The notes under the pieces are model-generated. The model saw only the letters and a list, made by a program, of their open reading frames with translations. It searched no databases and was not told the DNA's origin. This document shows, piece after piece, positions 19,807 through 29,279 of a stretch of DNA of 41,097 bases. The DNA is from a virus: positions 1-41,097 of IMG/VR virus record IMGVR_UViG_3300042695_000108; one strand, 5' to 3'. Position numbers and translations under genes: made by a program. Position 1 is the stretch's first letter; each line of letters begins with the position of its first letter.

Positions 19807-20385
19807 TTACTTTACCCCGTATAGTGAGAATTGGCTGTACTCTTGAAAGTTGGCAGCATTAGAACTTGTAAAGGATATTGAATTTATAGCTTCTGTAGTT
19901 CCATAGTTCATTCCAGAGTGAAGTGCAACTGTCCCACCAAAACCAGCAATAGTTCCGTTGATATCAACGCCACCAAGGTTTCTAACTGTTTTGTATTTTG
20001 TAGTATTTGCATAATCTAAAATGTCTATAATGTTTGCACCGTAAGCGCTTGAAACATTTGTTCCAGTCCACCCAATTAATATCTGGGAATTGCTTCCACC
20101 ACCTGATGCAGAAGCAGATGATCCATCGCCAAGCAAGTAATGTTGTGCGTAGTTACTTGATAGACCATTAACTTTCAAATATAAACCATCATTGCCATAA
20201 GTGGATCTATTAGTTTTTGCTGAGACACGCACTTGCAAATGCTTGTAGGTATTTGGAATACCTGCAAAGGTGATTGTGGCTAGACCACCTGAAGGTACAG
20301 TGACAGTTGCCAAGGCATCATAGGCACCATCAGGTCCGGCAGCACTACGAAACGATGAAGCAATAATTCCTAGGATTGGAGTCAT
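19807..20385 (-). CDS. Fibre protein with the shared beta domain only (paralogue 3)
   Basis: 192 residues corresponding to the N-terminal domain of the two Gly-rich adhesins (ends YSQFSLYGVK) but with no glycine-rich tip. The first 20 residues are hydrophobic/Ser-rich. It may be the fibre base, an adaptor or a tipless variant. The stop overlaps the spacing of the next gene by two bases. Confidence 0.68.
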   Translation of the reverse strand: MTPILGIIASSFRSAAGPDGAYDALATVTVPSGGLATITFAGIPNTYKHLQVRVSAKTNRSTYGNDGLYLKVNGLSSNYAQHYLLGDGSSASASGGGSNSQILIGWTGTNVSSAYGANIIDILDYANTTKYKTVRNLGGVDINGTIAGFGGTVALHSGMNYGTTEAINSISFTSSNAANFQEYSQFSLYGVK

Positions 20386-21176
20386 TAACTAAGATCTCCT
20401 ACCACTGTGAATGTGTTAGTTCCTGTGCAGATGATTGTGGCTGCTGAGTACTGAGCACGTAGCTTGGTGCCAGTGCCTGTAAAGGATGTAGTTCCATCAT
20501 TGGCTACAGTTACCTGTCCAGTACCGATCTGCTGAATGTTAATCTCTTGACCTGTAGTAAAGACTCCGTTAGGAATTGTCAGGGTGATACCTGAAGCATT
20601 AGATAGGGTGACGAGTTTGTTGACATCGCCTGCTACCAAAGAATATGTTGTTCCAGTCTGAGCGTTAATTGTCAAGGCTGGTGTAGAAGGTGTAGCCCAC
20701 TTGAGTCCAGTTGCTGTTGTCGAGTCAACTGTAAGGACTTGATTGTTGGTACCAGCACCAAGGCGTGCAGGTGTGGCACTTGCTGTTGCAGCGATGATAT
20801 CGCCCTTAGTTGTGACCAAAGACTTAGGGATAGCGCCATCTGCTGTTGCAACTCCTGCTGTAAAGAAGGTTGCATCATCACCGGTAAAGACGTGCTTGAC
20901 GCTAGCACCGGCTGTATGAGCAATGGCAGAAGATCCAGCACGAGCACGGACTACTGTAAGAGTATCGCCAGAGATGCCAGTGACTGCTACGATCTCTTCG
21001 TTGTTAGTATCTACATCGAGTGCTACAAGGAACTGATCTACGTTACCTGCTGCAAGTGTGACACCACCCATTAGGGATGAGCCAGTGCCTGCTGCCACTG
21101 TTACTGTTGTAGCAGAGTTTGAGATAGTAGCGGCAAGTTGTGTCGCAACCGAGGTTGTGGAGTATTTGCGGGTCAA
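20385..21176 (-). CDS. Tail fibre protein with repeat-rich N-terminus
   Basis: 263 residues, Thr/Ala/Gly-rich. Residues 1-110 form a beta domain typical of fibre attachment modules. The last 90 residues (TYSLVAGDVNKLVTLSNASG onward to FTVVGDLS) match the C-terminus of the collagen-like fibre at 23573 ([20 protein letters not shown] to FLIVGDIA), so the two share a tip or trimerisation domain. Confidence 0.7.
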   Translation of the reverse strand: MTRKYSTTSVATQLAATISNSATTVTVAAGTGSSLMGGVTLAAGNVDQFLVALDVDTNNEEIVAVTGISGDTLTVVRARAGSSAIAHTAGASVKHVFTGDDATFFTAGVATADGAIPKSLVTTKGDIIAATASATPARLGAGTNNQVLTVDSTTATGLKWATPSTPALTINAQTGTTYSLVAGDVNKLVTLSNASGITLTIPNGVFTTGQEINIQQIGTGQVTVANDGTTSFTGTGTKLRAQYSAATIICTGTNTFTVVGDLS

Positions 21177-21607
21177 GGTTTCACCTCATTGTTCATAGAG
21201 TTATATTTGTTAAGATACATAATTGCCTTCTCCAGTACCTCAGTACTATCTTTAAGCAATCCTAGTCCTGTGTTGCATTTGTGACACAAAATTCCGCGCT
21301 TCTGTCCAGTATCGTGGTTATGGTCTGTGTGCCAATTTGTTGCTCCAGGGTTATCGGTTTCACATATTGCACATCTGTAATCTTGTTCGGCTAGCCTTGT
21401 TTCGTAATCCTCTACAGTAAAACCAGAAAGTTTTTTTCTATTCCAATTTCTAGTTCTTTCATTGTACCGTTCTCTTTGCTCCAAAGAAGGTTTCCATAGT
21501 TTTCTACATTCTTGGCATTGATTGCTATACCCAGTTTTTGTAGATTTATTTTTATAGAATAACTCTGGTGCTTTATGTTCCTTGCAAGAACTACATCTTA
21601 ATTCCAT
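21173..21607 (-). CDS. Recombination endonuclease VII-type HNH nuclease
   Basis: 144 residues. Cys5, Cys8, Cys31 and Cys34 form one zinc site; CAICETD (79-85), WHTDHNHDTG (92-101) and CHKCN (108-112) are the endonuclease VII core. T4-type endonuclease VII resolves branched DNA before packaging, but inserted copies in structural units often behave as homing enzymes. It sits between adaptor and fibre genes. TATAGT lies seven bases before its ATG. Confidence 0.88.
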   Translation of the reverse strand: MELRCSSCKEHKAPELFYKNKSTKTGYSNQCQECRKLWKPSLEQRERYNERTRNWNRKKLSGFTVEDYETRLAEQDYRCAICETDNPGATNWHTDHNHDTGQKRGILCHKCNTGLGLLKDSTEVLEKAIMYLNKYNSMNNEVKP

Positions 21608-21608
21608 A

Positions 21609-22505
21609 TTAACGACTATAGTGGATTCTTATCGGATACTTGTCGGAAAGTTTGAGGGATTCATCCTGTAGACGCTGCTGGTATAGAGCGTAGATATAAC
21701 GAGATGAGTTAGCACCAGCTGCTCCTGGAACCTTGCTATCTGCAAGGTCAGCCTCAGCTGAGGTGAGGTTGATACGACCTGGATCAATGTAGGAAAGTAG
21801 TCGGTAGGCAGCACCGAGAGTAATAACATCTCGACAAGACTCAGGTAGACCAGTGACATCTACAAAGTCATCACTGTTGCTATCCATTGTGTTAGGTGTT
21901 GCTGAGTACCAGACCTGCACTGTACGTCCAGGTTGAATGTTAGAGTAGATGCTTACTGTCTTTTGTGTATTAAATGCTGCTTGGTTAGCCATTAGATCTT
22001 GGCGCCACTTGTTGATAGGCAACCACTCAAGGCTAGATCCTGTTGTCTGCCAAGACATAAAGAGGACATTCTGGACATCATCTGGCAAGGCATATGTTGT
22101 CTGGCTTGCGTTGAAGGTAAAGGTAGTCGAGTAGATAGACCACAACTTAGGATAGACAGAGTTGATCGTGTCGTTGATTGCTTGCTTAATTCTCTGACGA
22201 GGAAATGTAGGAGTAAGAACTACCTGTGCATATTGGCTATGTGGTGATGGTGCTGTTCCTTGGAAGCCACGTCCAAAGCCAGGAGCTGCATTAAGAGTGT
22301 TAGTTGACTTAGCAAAGTTATCAATCCAGATCAACTCATCGTCAATCTCTACGATACCTTTAGCAAGGTTATCTGCCGATCCCACCTGAATAGCAAGATC
22401 AGTAGTTGTAATAGCATTATCAAGATAAGTGATTCGATCTTGCTTGAGCGTGTAGCCAGCAAGGGATGATCTTACTTCATCCACCATCTCGTTAAACGTT
22501 GCCAT
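21609..22505 (-). CDS. Head-to-tail adaptor-like protein
   Basis: 298 residues. The N-terminal half mixes helices and a beta insertion (AIQVGSADNLAKGIVEIDDE), then helical segments such as QRIKQAINDTINSVYPKLW and a C-terminal helix (YIYALYQQRLQDE). The pattern fits adaptor/tail-tube A proteins below the portal in short-tailed phages. Position between the glycosyltransferase and the fibres supports this, but no single diagnostic motif exists. Start overlaps the glycosyltransferase stop by 14 nt. Confidence 0.55.
   Translation of the reverse strand: MATFNEMVDEVRSSLAGYTLKQDRITYLDNAITTTDLAIQVGSADNLAKGIVEIDDELIWIDNFAKSTNTLNAAPGFGRGFQGTAPSPHSQYAQVVLTPTFPRQRIKQAINDTINSVYPKLWSIYSTTFTFNASQTTYALPDDVQNVLFMSWQTTGSSLEWLPINKWRQDLMANQAAFNTQKTVSIYSNIQPGRTVQVWYSATPNTMDSNSDDFVDVTGLPESCRDVITLGAAYRLLSYIDPGRINLTSAEADLADSKVPGAAGANSSRYIYALYQQRLQDESLKLSDKYPIRIHYSR
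21615..21620 (-). promoter_or_regulatory. Possible leaderless -10 of the endonuclease VII gene
   Basis: TATAGT ends seven bases before the ATG at 21607. It overlaps the last codons of the adaptor gene, so chance is possible. Confidence 0.3.
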
Positions 22506-23553
22506 CTTTTACCTTTTCCTCATAGAAACGAAGGTTGCTTATCAACCGTTCTTCGTTTGGACTGATCTCTACTGCTTTCCTACCGTGCTCTACTGCTGTC
22601 TTAAAGTCATTTAATTGCCACGCAGATACTGCTACTAGGTCGTGTGCCATATGGCTCCACGCCCAATTCTCTGCTAGAAAGCCCATAGGCTTCTCTGTAT
22701 ATTCCAAAGCCTTCTTAGCCACTAACAGACACTCATCCCACTGTCTTGTCAGGTAGTAATGCTGTGCTAACGCCAAGATAGATTCTCTGCTGGGATACTC
22801 TTCAGTTCCCTTGATGAACCACTCTTCAGTATTCTTAGGATCTACCTTGCCTAGTATTCGACAAGCTGCGCTACGCTCTTGTGGAAAGATAGATAACTCT
22901 AAATACTTCTTAAGAGTCTGCGTAGCCTTCTCGTTCTGCCCGTGATAGGACTGTTCTCTACCAAGGTAGTACAAGTTTCTAGCATCAGGATTTTCTTCTA
23001 CTGCCATCTCTAGTAGCGGTAGGTACTGAGCACGTGATGTCTCTTTATTCTGATGATGGTGGATCTCAAATCCATCTATGCGAGCTTTGCTCTCTACCTC
23101 TTTGCCATACCACTGAGGCACTTCGTGGATCGGATACATCCACCGGACATTGTGCCTGCGGTGTACCTTGAACCCATCAAACTCTGTAAGTGGTTCACCC
23201 TTTTCATCAAAGGATTCTATGCGTCGGTATGATGGTCTATCTATACCTAACTCGTGTGCCTTCTCCAGATACCAGCGCCAACCTGGGCTTAGTACCTCAT
23301 CTACATCTAGTGCGATGCAGTAGTCTACGTCAGCAGGTATTACTGCTAGCGAGGCATTCCTAGCATCGTCGAATCTAAATGGCGAAATATGGATCGGCAC
23401 AACCGTAATGCCAAGATCTCGTGCAATCTCAACGGTTCGATCTGTTGATCCTGTATCAGCAAGGATGTGGTAGTCGGCCTCTTTACTGGACTCATACCAA
23501 CGTTCAACGCATTTCTCCTCGTTCTTGCTAATTGTATAAACTGCTATTTTCAT
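22492..23553 (-). CDS. Family 2-like glycosyltransferase with TPR-like repeats
   Basis: 353 residues. The N-terminal 190 residues are a GT-A glycosyltransferase: MKIAVYTISKNEEKCVERWY, ADTGSTDRT and the DxD motif ALDVDEVL (Asp83, Asp85). The C-terminal part (200-345) is helical in TPR-like pairs (NLYYLGREQSYHGQNEKA). It may modify host wall or teichoic/arabinogalactan-type polymers, or glycosylate virion proteins such as the Ser/Thr-rich fibres beside it. Own -10 just upstream and no ribosome site: probably leaderless. Confidence 0.85.
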   Translation of the reverse strand: MKIAVYTISKNEEKCVERWYESSKEADYHILADTGSTDRTVEIARDLGITVVPIHISPFRFDDARNASLAVIPADVDYCIALDVDEVLSPGWRWYLEKAHELGIDRPSYRRIESFDEKGEPLTEFDGFKVHRRHNVRWMYPIHEVPQWYGKEVESKARIDGFEIHHHQNKETSRAQYLPLLEMAVEENPDARNLYYLGREQSYHGQNEKATQTLKKYLELSIFPQERSAACRILGKVDPKNTEEWFIKGTEEYPSRESILALAQHYYLTRQWDECLLVAKKALEYTEKPMGFLAENWAWSHMAHDLVAVSAWQLNDFKTAVEHGRKAVEISPNEERLISNLRFYEEKVKDGNV

Positions 23554-23559
23554 CTTGAC

Positions 23560-23565
23560 AGTATA
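23560..23565 (-). promoter_or_regulatory. Leaderless -10 element of the glycosyltransferase
   Basis: TATACT ends six bases before the ATG at 23553, in the gap after the collagen-like gene, with no purine-rich ribosome site. Same arrangement as at 12706. Confidence 0.55.
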
Positions 23566-23572
23566 GCCTAAA

Positions 23573-24959
<1,387 letters not shown>

Positions 24960-24963
<4 letters not shown>

Positions 24964-25250
24964 GATTCGAGTCCTTGGAGAGCAGCGTTAGCAGTGAGGC
25001 CAGTAGTCCCAGCGATACGATTGCATACACCGCTGTAATCAAGATGGGTGTTCGCATTCCCCGAAATACCCGCGATATCATTGAGAACTCCTACTGTATC
25101 TGTGTGCTTTGTTGTTACGCCACGAGCTGCTGCCCAACGACGAGCAGCAAGTGCCTCATCTACATACTGACTAATAGGTGGATAGGTGCCACCATTGGCA
25201 AGACGATTAAGTTCTGCTACTAGGGTTGAACCTGGATTTCCTGTTGGCAC
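24960..25250 (-). CDS. Small structural-region protein
   Basis: 96 residues, helical, with VDEALAARRWAAARG and NRLANGG-like segments and short repeated turns (GISGNANTHLD, IAGTTGLTAN). Unknown function; position suggests a virion or assembly role. Overlaps the next gene by four bases. Confidence 0.6.
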
Positions 25251-25258
25251 CTTCTACC

Positions 25259-25423
25259 TCACTTCTTCTTTTTGGCTACTGCTGCGTTATCTACCAAATT
25301 TGGATATGGACGACCATTTTCTTTGGCTCTTGCTTTAGCAGCAGCCTTTTGTGCTGGTGTTAACGCAGTTGATTTCTTCTTTGGATTTTTCTTATCCCAA
25401 AATGCTACGGGTTTCTTTTTCAT
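25259..25423 (-). CDS. Small Lys/Ala-rich protein
   Basis: 54 residues, starting within the stop of the preceding gene (TAATG). Lys-rich ends surround LTPAQKAAAKARAKENGRPY and YPNLVDN, a pattern found in small phage proteins near capsid genes. Possibly DNA or capsid-interior binding. Unknown. Confidence 0.6.
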   Translation of the reverse strand: MKKKPVAFWDKKNPKKKSTALTPAQKAAAKARAKENGRPYPNLVDNAAVAKKKK

Positions 25424-25686
25424 TAACAGTCCCAAGCCCTTCGCGCTTTGTTTAATCTGCTGTTAGGATCTTTGGCAGCCTTTGGAAACATCTTCGCCTG
25501 ACCTGCTGATCGAGCGCAATATGATTTGCGACGGGCAGCAGACTTAGGCGACTTAGCCGCTTCTGCCTTTTTAACAGGTGGTTTTAGATTGCTTCCTTGT
25601 GCTTTAGCACTAGCGCGACCTTTAGCGTTAAGACCACCTTTAGGGTTCTGTCCTTCTTTACGCTGCCACGCTGGAGTCTTAGGCAT
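25423..25686 (-). CDS. DUF6321-like small basic protein
   Basis: 87 residues. TPAWQRKEGQNPKGGLNAKG, then NLKPPVKKAE, AARRKSYCAR and the closing Trp-Asp-Cys match a conserved phage protein (DUF6321-like) known from marine podoviruses. Basic and Cys-containing. Function unknown; possibly virion DNA-associated. Confidence 0.72.
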   Translation of the reverse strand: MPKTPAWQRKEGQNPKGGLNAKGRASAKAQGSNLKPPVKKAEAAKSPKSAARRKSYCARSAGQAKMFPKAAKDPNSRLNKARRAWDC

Positions 25687-25757
25687 TACTTACACTTACA
25701 CATCTTCTTGGACTTGCCACACTTCTTGCACATTCCTGCCATTGGCTTCTTCTTCAT
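25686..25757 (-). CDS. Tiny Cys/Lys-rich peptide
   Basis: 23 residues with CKKC and CKCK between TAATG overlaps on both sides. It could bind one zinc. The perfect coupling in the row of small genes supports translation. Confidence 0.5.
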   Translation of the reverse strand: MKKKPMAGMCKKCGKSKKMCKCK

Positions 25758-25903
25758 TATTTCTTACCTCCGACGCCGGTTGAGATTGCTTCGTATGACA
25801 TAAACTTTGCTACTGATGGGTACTGCTTATCTGATGCTGGGTATGCTGGAGCCTCTTCAACATTCTTAACGAGGTCAACATCGCCTTTCATTTCTTTATC
25901 CAT
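25757..25903 (-). CDS. Small structural-region protein
   Basis: 48 residues starting at 25903 two bases after the previous stop, with AGGAG upstream. Acidic N-terminus, then YPSVAKFMSYEAI. Unknown. Confidence 0.6.
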   Translation of the reverse strand: MDKEMKGDVDLVKNVEEAPAYPASDKQYPSVAKFMSYEAISTGVGGKK

Positions 25904-25905
25904 TA

Positions 25906-26172
25906 TTACTCCTTGTATTTTAGGTTAATTCCGTCAAAGGCTTTGCCACCTTCTTGGGAGATCTTCATAGCCGCATCAATATCAGGCTGTCTTGTAGAAC
26001 GGGGTTCTACTCCTTGACGGATTGCGTCGTAGTAACTACCTAATTCTTTATCGTGAGCTTTAGCAGTCTGGATACCACGACTACTTGCTGCCCCTGTGCT
26101 CATCTGTAGGCCCATAGCCTTGCAGCCAAAGCACCCATCTATTGTCTCTGGATGTACTTCCCAATGTTTCAT
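25906..26172 (-). CDS. Small protein with CxxC motif
   Basis: 88 residues. CFGCKAMGLQMSTG near the N-terminus followed by a charged helical region resembles a conserved small protein found by the capsid genes of actinophages. It overlaps the previous stop. Function unknown. Confidence 0.65.
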   Translation of the reverse strand: MKHWEVHPETIDGCFGCKAMGLQMSTGAASSRGIQTAKAHDKELGSYYDAIRQGVEPRSTRQPDIDAAMKISQEGGKAFDGINLKYKE

Positions 26173-26492
26173 TATGCCACCGGTGTTAGGTAATCGCTGT
26201 AACCAGCGTCAATAAGGATCTGTGCTTCTGCATCAGTAAGTGTATATGCGTGTCCACCAAGATAGTAGGTGTCAGCATTTGCCAAGTCATCTTGGCTAGG
26301 AGTTCTGTTCTCTGTCACAGTTGTACCGTTAATCAGTAGCGATACTCCACGTGGGATATCTGTCAGAGATACTGGAATTGTGCCATCATAAGTTCCACCT
26401 GTGATACGACGTCCTGCCAAGCGAGCATAAGGTGTGTAGTAGTTATCTACCCACGTCTCGTTGTTCCAAGGTGTTACTAGTTTGTATGGCAT
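26172..26492 (-). CDS. Small beta protein after the capsid gene
   Basis: 106 residues, beta-rich in the first two thirds (GRRITGGTYDGTIPVSLTDI) and with a short helix (LTDAEAQILIDAGY) at the end. Position just after the capsid gene could fit a head decoration or completion protein, but nothing diagnostic is seen. AGGAG before ATG. Confidence 0.6.
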   Translation of the reverse strand: MPYKLVTPWNNETWVDNYYTPYARLAGRRITGGTYDGTIPVSLTDIPRGVSLLINGTTVTENRTPSQDDLANADTYYLGGHAYTLTDAEAQILIDAGYSDYLTPVA

Positions 26493-26510
26493 ATTTCTCC
26501 TTTAAGTGAT

Positions 26511-26534
26511 GGAGGCAGGTTTGACCCTGCCCCC
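26511..26534 (-). other. Hairpin after the major capsid gene
   Basis: On the minus-strand RNA, GGGGGCAGG pairs with CCTGCCTCC (one G-U) around a six-base loop. No T-run follows. It may stabilise or partly terminate the capsid transcript, raising capsid output relative to genes after it. Confidence 0.6.
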
Positions 26535-26545
26535 ACCGTGCTCAA

Positions 26546-27475
26546 TTAGTTGATTGAAGAAGCTGTCTCAATACGGTAGAGAGCTGCTTCACGGAGGCGA
26601 GCAAAGCCACCCATATAGTACCAACCGATGGTACGGAAGCGACGGAGCGCATCAATCTCTGGACCGATAACGGTTGAGATGTCTTGTGCCTGTGCTTCTG
26701 CAAGTGCTTCACGACCAGCGATAACTGCCTTGTAGACGTTAACTGTTCCTGAGTTCGCAGCGAATGGGACACGTGGTGTCTCAACTACGAATGCACCTTC
26801 GATTACGCCGACTGCACCAGCCACGAATGGTGTGCGATCTACGTACTGTGTCAATGCCTGGAATCCGCCGGTGCCTGATTCAGCACGGAGGTCAGCTGCC
26901 TGACGTGGGTGTAGGTATGCTGCGTACAAATCATTGATACGTGGCACAGCCTTGTTTGTGCGGAGCTGTGTGACAGCCTCGCGGATATCTGCAACGGACA
27001 TAACCATTGAAGATGTGATTGTGTTTGTTGTTGTTGCTGTTCCTGCGTAGATGACGTTTGAGCCACCTGTGAGGGTTGTTGCAACTACAGAGTCAATCGA
27101 ATCTGCTGCGTTGTAAGCGATGATGTCAGCAAGTGCTGAGTCAACATCGTTGAACGAAGTAAGGTTCAACTTCTTTGTTGTTGTTACGGCTGATCCGTAC
27201 TCGTTAAGAGTTACAGTTACCTGGTTAGGGTTGCCGAGTGCGATTGATGAAACATCTGACTCTTCTGTGAGAGTTGATGTTGCCTGTGCTAGATCAGAGT
27301 AGATTGAGAATACTACTGATGCACCTGGCATTGCTTGCTGTACTGGCTTAACATCTGCAAGACCGCGCATAACAGGGATGCTACGAAGAGCCATACGAAC
27401 ATATTGATCGTATGCTGTCTGTACGAGTGCAGTAATGTCAGCTGTACCAGTGATTGTACCGCCTGGTAGTGCCAT
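26546..27475 (-). CDS. Major capsid protein, N4-gp56-like
   Basis: 309 residues. The arrangement PVMRGLADVKPVQQ (near 34-47), YAAYLHPRQAADLRAE (near 185-200) and RTIGWYYMGGFARLREAALY near the C-terminus matches the N4-gp56 family of HK97-fold capsid proteins. It follows a scaffold-like gene and is followed by a hairpin. It would form the icosahedral shell. Confidence 0.85.
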   Translation of the reverse strand: MALPGGTITGTADITALVQTAYDQYVRMALRSIPVMRGLADVKPVQQAMPGASVVFSIYSDLAQATSTLTEESDVSSIALGNPNQVTVTLNEYGSAVTTTKKLNLTSFNDVDSALADIIAYNAADSIDSVVATTLTGGSNVIYAGTATTTNTITSSMVMSVADIREAVTQLRTNKAVPRINDLYAAYLHPRQAADLRAESGTGGFQALTQYVDRTPFVAGAVGVIEGAFVVETPRVPFAANSGTVNVYKAVIAGREALAEAQAQDISTVIGPEIDALRRFRTIGWYYMGGFARLREAALYRIETASSIN

Positions 27476-27502
27476 TATTTTTGCCTTTCGTTAGTGGTTA
27501 AA

Positions 27503-27973
27503 TTACATTCCAGACTCAGCAATGATGGCGTCCAGTTCTTCCTTTGAGTTGGCATTCATCAAGCGACTCATAATGTCTTGTCCACGTTCAGGTGATATAC
27601 CTGCGTTAGACGCTGCACTTAGTCGCTTGTATGCCGCTGCATCGGCTGGATCTACATTTGCTGTTGCCTGGTTTTGCTCAAGTTCAATACCGAAAACATC
27701 GGCATATTCTGTGAGCCATTTAGACACAGACTCCTCTGAAGGGTCTATATCCTGTGGGATAAAAGAAGCGATCTTCTGATTTACCCCGCGAGCTGCGAGG
27801 GCGTCCTTGATTGCTCGTTCACGTTGGCCTTTAGTTAAGGTTTCAAACTGGGAACGTAGTTCCTGAAGTTCTTTATCCTTTTGCTTAGCAGCCTTGCGTA
27901 GTTGCTTTACAAGGTCATTCGACGAATCATTTGTGTAGTCATCGTCTTCATCCTCGTACTCATAATTGGACAT
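27503..27973 (-). CDS. Capsid scaffolding protein
   Basis: 156 residues. Very acidic N-terminus (YEYEDEDDDYTNDS), a coiled-coil middle (residues 20-55) and a C-terminal helical part rich in Ser, Ala and Glu. Size, composition and position immediately before the capsid gene fit a scaffold. It acts inside the procapsid and is then lost. Confidence 0.8.
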   Translation of the reverse strand: MSNYEYEDEDDDYTNDSSNDLVKQLRKAAKQKDKELQELRSQFETLTKGQRERAIKDALAARGVNQKIASFIPQDIDPSEESVSKWLTEYADVFGIELEQNQATANVDPADAAAYKRLSAASNAGISPERGQDIMSRLMNANSKEELDAIIAESGM

Positions 27974-28092
27974 AGTCCACTCCCTATCATTAGTTGATTG
28001 ACGTGGGCCTCATAGTCTGTTGGGGTACAGGTATGGCTCCCACTACTGGTTTTATTGTCGCTCCACTAGACCAGTCGTTCTAGTGGCAGGCT
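27974..28092 (-). other. Intergenic segment with hairpin
   Basis: An 8-bp perfect inverted repeat CCACTAGA/TCTAGTGG (28063-28086) lies just after the stop at 28093, with no T-run. The rest has short open frames without good starts. It may separate expression of the ejection-type genes from scaffold and capsid; an internal late promoter is possible but I see no clear one. Confidence 0.45.
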
Positions 28093-29277
28093 TTATATTC
28101 CTCCGGCTCGTTCGCGGTCTATTGCACCACGACCAGATTGACCAGAGAATGCAGCAGTTTCAAGTGCTGTAAGTTTCTTGGTCTGTCTGATTGCTGCTGC
28201 CGAGTTGCCGGTATTGAGTACAGCGTTTTCTGCTGTCTGTTGTGTGTAAGGATCTTCTTTATAGATTGAAGCAAGTTGACCACCACGAATTGACGCTTCA
28301 GAGATGGTAGGCGCAGCAGCCTTGTACTGCTCTCCTGTGACCCCACCCTTTACAAGTTCTTCTGCTCGTCCAACTGATACAGGCTCTAAGCCTTGGATCG
28401 AAGCAAAGCCACCAATCTCAGCGGCAGTTACCTTGCGCTTAATGTCATTAATAGCATTCTTAGGATCAAGTGTATATGCCAAGATATCACCATTGGTAAT
28501 TTCTGGATAATACTTCTTAAGCGTATCTATGATCTCAGGTGCTCCCTTGAGAACACGTTCCTGAGCAGTCATCAAACGATCTTCTAGTTCAACAGCTGAT
28601 ACGTCATTGGCAATAAGTTGTTCAAACCCAGTCTGACGACCTGTTGCATCTTTAGTCCAGTAAGTTGCTGGTAGACCGTATTCACGCATCAAGTTCTGGT
28701 AGGCGTCTTCTTTGGCAAGGTATGCTGCCTCATCAAGTGCCGTAAGACCCTTGGCAATACGTTGTGTATTAGCAGCAAAGCGCTTCTTGTATGGCTCTGA
28801 TTCACGTAGTCTAATTGTAAATTCAGAAGGTGAAGCACCTGATGTAATAAGGTTCTTGAGTGGCTCGACTAGATCAGCAAGACCATACTGCTTGAACTGC
28901 TCCAACAATAGATCGTAGGCTGATTGGCGCTGAGCCTGTGCAGCCTGATTTGCTAGTGCTGCCTCCTGTTGCCCTGCAAGTTTGCTTGCGGCAGCATCAT
29001 TAAGCGACGCTTGGTAGGTAGCATAAGCAGCCTGATCGGTGAATACAGTTCCGTCTGTGGCTTTGTACTGACGAACTCCAGTTGTGGCACCTGATGTTTT
29101 TCTTGCTGCTACAACTTCACGTAAACCTTGTGCAACTTCTTTATTAGCTGCTGCTTCTTCACGACCAAGTTCAACAGATTCTTTTGAGGTTTGTGCAGCC
29201 TTAGCAGCGGTACCAAGACCAGCACTTGTTTTAGCAAGTTCTGCTTGAAGTTTCTTTAGTTGTGCCTTAGTAGCCAT
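28093..29277 (-). CDS. Structural-region protein, likely internal virion protein
   Basis: 394 residues, helical, Ala/Lys/Glu-rich N-terminus (coiled-coil to about residue 120), then alpha-helical repeats such as YGLPATYWTKD and FEQLIANDVSAVELEDRLM. It belongs to the block of large helical proteins between portal and scaffold. A role as internal or ejection protein is inferred from position and composition. Confidence 0.6.
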   Translation of the reverse strand: MATKAQLKKLQAELAKTSAGLGTAAKAAQTSKESVELGREEAAANKEVAQGLREVVAARKTSGATTGVRQYKATDGTVFTDQAAYATYQASLNDAAASKLAGQQEAALANQAAQAQRQSAYDLLLEQFKQYGLADLVEPLKNLITSGASPSEFTIRLRESEPYKKRFAANTQRIAKGLTALDEAAYLAKEDAYQNLMREYGLPATYWTKDATGRQTGFEQLIANDVSAVELEDRLMTAQERVLKGAPEIIDTLKKYYPEITNGDILAYTLDPKNAINDIKRKVTAAEIGGFASIQGLEPVSVGRAEELVKGGVTGEQYKAAAPTISEASIRGGQLASIYKEDPYTQQTAENAVLNTGNSAAAIRQTKKLTALETAAFSGQSGRGAIDRERAGGI

Positions 29278-29279
29278 TA

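Noticed and set aside
27974-28092. Frameshifted extension of the 394-residue protein into the intergenic gap
   Set aside because: Alternative frames look partly protein-like, but there is no clear start or slip site, and the hairpin offers a simpler explanation.
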